Shown here: positions 30,694 to 32,823 of the stretch, piece after piece
Numbering within the stretch: position 1 is the stretch's first letter
Layout: each line of letters opens with the position of its first letter
IMG/VR virus record: IMGVR_UViG_3300044645_000588
Span: 1-32,823 of that record
Reading direction: 5' to 3' (one strand)
DNA length: 32,823 bases
From: a virus
The notes under the pieces: generated by a model
Databases searched by the model: none
Seen by the model: the letters and a program-made list of their open reading frames with translations, nothing else
Told to the model about the DNA's origin: nothing
Made by a program: the position numbers and the translations under genes

Positions 30694-30828
30694 ATGATCA
30701 ACCGCATCAACAATGCCATCTGCATCCTTGTCGTCGCTGCCGTGTTCGCCATGATCGGCATCGAGGCCGGCAACCAAGCAGGCGCTACGCACTCCGGCAC
30801 CCAGTCCTACATCGAGGTGCGTAAGTGA
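30694..30828 (+). CDS. Single-membrane-segment small protein (44 aa)
   Basis: ATG 30694, TGA 30826-30828 overlapping the next GTG (GTGA). After a short polar start (MINRINNA) comes a hydrophobic stretch, ICILVVAAVFAMIGIEAG, then a polar end (THSGTQSYIEVRK). This is one membrane segment, or an uncleaved signal. Early membrane peptides in phages may modify the host envelope or block superinfection, but nothing here shows which. Confidence 0.6.
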   Translation: MINRINNAICILVVAAVFAMIGIEAGNQAGATHSGTQSYIEVRK

Positions 30829-30998
30829 CCCCCCGCCGCTTTTACTTCACAATCAAGTCCGCCAACGTCGTCGAGTGCGTACTGGCGCACAGCCTGACCG
30901 AGGCCAAGTTGATCGCCGCCGATACATGGCTCCCTTGGTGGAATCAGATCGAATGGCTCAATCCTGAATCTGTCACCGATCCGAATGTCTACCTCTAA
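30825..30998 (+). CDS. Small protein (57 aa), unknown function
   Basis: GTG start at 30825, overlapping the previous stop; TAA at 30996-30998. Sequence: MTPRRFYFTIKSANVVECVL, then AHSLTEAKLIAADTWLPWWN and QIEWLNPESVTDPNVYL. The Trp-rich end and the beta-helix order suggest a small globular fold. It overlaps the next gene by 14 bases. Translational coupling through GTGA is the main support. I know no family for it. Confidence 0.6.
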   Translation: MTPRRFYFTIKSANVVECVLAHSLTEAKLIAADTWLPWWNQIEWLNPESVTDPNVYL

Positions 30999-31224
30999 CT
31001 CTCCGATCGCCTTCCAATGGCGCACCGATCCCGAGGATCAGGGCGTCTACGGCGAGGGCATCAGCAGACCACGCAATGGTGCCCGCACCAAGGAGTATCG
31101 CCTCCTAATTTATCCCAGCGGCGCTCGGCCGATGCTCTGGATCACTCGCGCCGAGAACGTCGGCGCTGCGATCCGCTACGCCCAGAACCGCTGGCCATCC
31201 GCTGAAATCGAAGTTGCATCATGA
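30985..31224 (+). CDS. Small protein (79 aa), unknown function
   Basis: ATG 30985, TGA overlapping the next ATG (ATGA). Sequence features: IAFQWRTDPEDQGVYGEGIS, then TKEYRLLIYPSGARPMLWIT and AAIRYAQNRWPSAEIEVAS. It looks like an alpha-beta fold of unknown role. Some phage proteins of the same size have a similar order of a strand pair with a final helix and W-P. No catalytic motif or membrane segment. Confidence 0.65.
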   Translation: MSTSNSPIAFQWRTDPEDQGVYGEGISRPRNGARTKEYRLLIYPSGARPMLWITRAENVGAAIRYAQNRWPSAEIEVAS

Positions 31225-31481
31225 CCCCAGATCAATCCATTGTTCCCTTTCATCGTTCGTTCATCCTCGCGAAAGTCATTCACTTGGACAAGGTGAATGA
31301 TCTCAGCCGATCTGAATTGGACATGCTCAACATCGAAACGTTGGCCGCACTCCAAGAAGCCAGGCACAACTACGACCTGATTGAGGACAAACAATCAGAG
31401 GAGGCCAGTGGCGAATATCGCCGGATGAAGATGGCCGGCTATTTCCAAGCTGCTATTCAAATCGCCCTGCAGAGCCGATGA
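31221..31481 (+). CDS. Helical small protein (86 aa), unknown function
   Basis: ATG 31221 overlaps the previous TGA; TGA at the end overlaps the next ATG. It is strongly helical and acidic: AKVIHLDKVNDLSRSELDML, NIETLAALQEARHNYDLIED, then YRRMKMAGYFQAAIQIALQS. This could be a small dimerising regulator or an inhibitor of a host protein, but that is only a guess from shape. AT content is a little higher than in its neighbours. Confidence 0.62.
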   Translation: MTPDQSIVPFHRSFILAKVIHLDKVNDLSRSELDMLNIETLAALQEARHNYDLIEDKQSEEASGEYRRMKMAGYFQAAIQIALQSR

Positions 31482-31678
31482 ACGATGCTGTCCGTGCTCG
31501 CCTCTATAGCCTGCTCGAAGGCAGCAACACCTTCAAAGCTGGCCAGGCATCAGAACGTGATCGCCTCCGCCTGCTGATCGACATCCGCATCGATCAGTTG
31601 CACAACACTTGCGGCATCAAGAACCGCGAACAGCTCTGTGCTGAACTGCTCCACCTTCGCAAGTACCTCGACGAATGA
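31478..31678 (+). CDS. Helical small protein (66 aa), unknown function
   Basis: ATG 31478 overlaps the preceding TGA and its own TGA overlaps the next ATG. The sequence is charged and helical: VRARLYSLLEGSNTFKAGQA, SERDRLRLLIDIRIDQLHNT, then REQLCAELLHLRKYLDE. Alternating Leu/Ile with Arg and Glu fits a short coiled coil. No known family recognised. Confidence 0.62.
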   Translation: MNDAVRARLYSLLEGSNTFKAGQASERDRLRLLIDIRIDQLHNTCGIKNREQLCAELLHLRKYLDE

Positions 31679-31965
31679 CCACCACGCAACTCGACCAGCA
31701 GCGCGCCGACATGATGGAGGCGCTGTATCAACGCAGCGGCCGTCAGGAGTTGCCGTATGGCCATCCACTGCGTGGCACCCTCACCGGCCTGTGGGAGGAG
31801 TTTGCGCTCGACATCGCCGCAAACTTCCGTGACACGGACTACGCCACACTGCTCGACCGAGTGGTGAAGGCAATGGATGAGGCCGAATCGGTGATGACGC
31901 AGAAGCAGGCGCAACAGGCCATTGAGGTGTGCCGCCAGGTGCTGATGGGTGAGAAGTGGCGGTGA
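31675..31965 (+). CDS. Small phage protein (96 aa), unknown function
   Basis: ATG 31675 overlaps the preceding stop. Motifs: DMMEALYQRSGRQELPYGHP, LRGTLTGLWEEFALDIAANF, then LLDRVVKAMDEAESVMTQKQ. The N-terminal LY-RSGR motif and the G-LTGLW-EF motif recur, as I recall, in short proteins of other phages without known role. The final helix is charged. Its TGA overlaps a GTG (GTGA) that opens the next gene. Confidence 0.65.
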   Translation: MTTTQLDQQRADMMEALYQRSGRQELPYGHPLRGTLTGLWEEFALDIAANFRDTDYATLLDRVVKAMDEAESVMTQKQAQQAIEVCRQVLMGEKWR

Positions 31966-32174
31966 AGGCGCCGACCAGCACCAGCTTCAAGCCAGGCCAT
32001 GTGCCCGGCAACGCTGTATTGACGCCGCAGAACGCCATCGACATCCGCAAGCTGTACGCCAGCGGCTGGACAATCAAACAGCTGACCGCCATCTATGGGA
32101 TCAGCTTCACCCACATCCACAACATCATCACCCGCAAGAAATGGAAGAACGCAGAACAGCAAGCGACCTCGTGA
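31962..32174 (+). CDS. Helix-turn-helix protein (70 aa)
   Basis: I chose GTG 31962, overlapping the previous TGA (GTGA); GTG 31956 would add two residues. Sequence: SFKPGHVPGNAVLTPQNAID, IRKLYASGWTIKQLTAIYGI, then SFTHIHNIITRKKWKN. Residues about 32-55 are a homeodomain-like or resolvase-type helix-turn-helix ending in the RKKW seen in phage and homing-endonuclease DNA-binding modules. It has no nuclease domain here. It probably binds DNA and may regulate early genes. Confidence 0.68.
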   Translation: MKAPTSTSFKPGHVPGNAVLTPQNAIDIRKLYASGWTIKQLTAIYGISFTHIHNIITRKKWKNAEQQATS

Positions 32175-32401
32175 ACCACCCCCCGCACTATCAGGCGGGC
32201 ACTATCGAGGCCATCGACTTCATCGAGTCGGTGATCGCCGATGCACCGCACATGGTCCCGGCATACCTGCAGGGGCAGGCGCTCAAGTACATGATCCGCA
32301 TGTGGCTCAAGGGGAACGCGCTCGAGGATGCCCTGAAAGCGGAGTGGTATCTGAATCGACTCATTGCCAAGATGGAGTCATGCTCGAACATCTCCGCCTG
32401 A
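32141..32401 (+). CDS. DUF3310-like protein (86 aa)
   Basis: The conserved core is VNHPPHYQAGTIEAIDFIES, then PAYLQGQALKYMIRMWLKGN and EDALKAEWYLNRLIAKME. This is the DUF3310 pattern found in many phages, sometimes labelled a nucleotide-kinase relative, function unproven. I chose ATG 32141 (MEERRTASDLVNHPPHY), which overlaps the HTH gene by 34 bases, because family members often have a few residues before VNHP. The alternative GTG at 32171 would overlap the HTH stop as GTGA and give 76 residues. Confidence 0.78.
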   Translation: MEERRTASDLVNHPPHYQAGTIEAIDFIESVIADAPHMVPAYLQGQALKYMIRMWLKGNALEDALKAEWYLNRLIAKMESCSNISA

Positions 32402-32601
32402 ACTGGCTTGAGCGACAAGCGCTGCGGATCCTATGCCGCAGCGAGCGCATCGGCCTGCTGGTGGTGAAGCGCCACGGCTCTCGGATGGTCTTCATCGTGC
32501 GGGATCAGACCGATCCGATCGACATCACGCAGGCCGATGAACCGCTATCGATGCAGCTCGAGCGGTTGTATCACCAGCCGAGCTATGGAGAGGATGAATG
32601 A
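32380..32601 (+). CDS. Small protein (73 aa), unknown function
   Basis: ATG 32380 lies 22 bases inside the DUF3310-like gene; TGA 32599-32601 overlaps the next ATG. Sequence: MLEHLRLNWLERQALRILCR, then SERIGLLVVKRHGSRMVFIV and a polar end (DQTDPIDITQADEPLSMQLE). A helix, a beta hairpin and an acidic tail. The preceding frame in the same phase is not coding, so I use this start. Role unknown. Confidence 0.62.
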   Translation: MLEHLRLNWLERQALRILCRSERIGLLVVKRHGSRMVFIVRDQTDPIDITQADEPLSMQLERLYHQPSYGEDE

Positions 32602-32823
32602 TCAGGTTGCACGCTGGCCGATTACTGCTGGTGTGCGACCGCATCGATCGGACATGGCACGCACGCGTGATCCTTGGTCCGAAGGCTGAGCACCAAGTCG
32701 AGGTGGACACTGGCACCAACAGCCTGCACGATGCGCTGCTGAAGGCTGAGGCAGTCTTCCAGGCGGCGGTGGCCAGCATCAGACCGGAGACGGCCAGCGT
32801 GATGTGCTGGGACTGCATCCAGT
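32598..32823 (+). CDS. Partial small protein, cut by right edge
   Basis: ATG 32598 overlaps the preceding TGA (ATGA) and the frame stays open to the edge, 75 complete codons. Visible: MIRLHAGRLLLVCDRIDRTW, HARVILGPKAEHQVEVDTGT, then SLHDALLKAEAVFQAAVASI and a VMCWDCIQ end with a CxxC pair. The C-terminal part may begin a metal knuckle that continues past the window. No family recognised. Confidence 0.6.
   Translation, partial: MIRLHAGRLLLVCDRIDRTWHARVILGPKAEHQVEVDTGTNSLHDALLKAEAVFQAAVASIRPETASVMCWDCIQ

Overview
The window is a contiguous piece of a tailed double-stranded DNA phage (Caudoviricetes, siphovirus type). It is cut by the window at both ends: a lysozyme gene runs off the left edge and a small early gene runs off the right. 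Nearly every base is coding, genes overlap by 1 to 60 bases (ATGA, GTGA, TAATG junctions), and nothing looks like bacterial chromosome. I see no integrase, repressor/Cro pair, tRNA, rRNA, CRISPR array or insertion sequence, so whether this is a free phage or part of a prophage is open. A picocyanobacterial (Synechococcus/Cyanobium-like) host is my guess. It rests on family resemblance of several small proteins and on an NblA-like small gene, not on a direct marker.

Layout. (1) Minus strand, read from 23.4 kb down to 1: packaging, head, tail and lysis. The order follows lambda closely: tail-completion-like gene, terS, terL, W-like, portal, protease-capsid fusion, two small head genes, FII-like, a fibre/C1q-like gene, U-like, V-like, G/GT frameshift pair, tape measure H, M, L, K, I, J, then tail fibres, small genes and lysis genes. 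The packaging and tail genes are lambda-type, but protease and capsid are HK97-type and fused in one frame. (2) Minus strand, 27.36 to 23.57 kb: a replication operon of SF2 helicase, VRR-NUC nuclease and PrimPol/VirE-type helicase. It is followed by a non-coding stretch with clustered repeats that could hold an origin or operator. (3) Plus strand from 27.41 kb: a recombination operon with a RecE-like exonuclease, a nuclease-like domain fused to a RecT-like annealing protein, an HTH protein and a small protein with an SSB-like acidic tail. (4) After one small minus-strand gene (NblA-like), a plus-strand ladder of about a dozen small overlapping early genes runs to the edge. They include a zinc ribbon, a membrane peptide, an HTH protein and a DUF3310-like protein.

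The two transcription units diverge at 27359-27411. The most interesting points are the nuclease-RecT chimera with an AT-rich first half, the multi-domain protease-capsid polyprotein, the canonical A AAA AAC frameshift in the tail chaperone, the NblA-like antisense gene, and the repeat-rich gap downstream of the primase gene.
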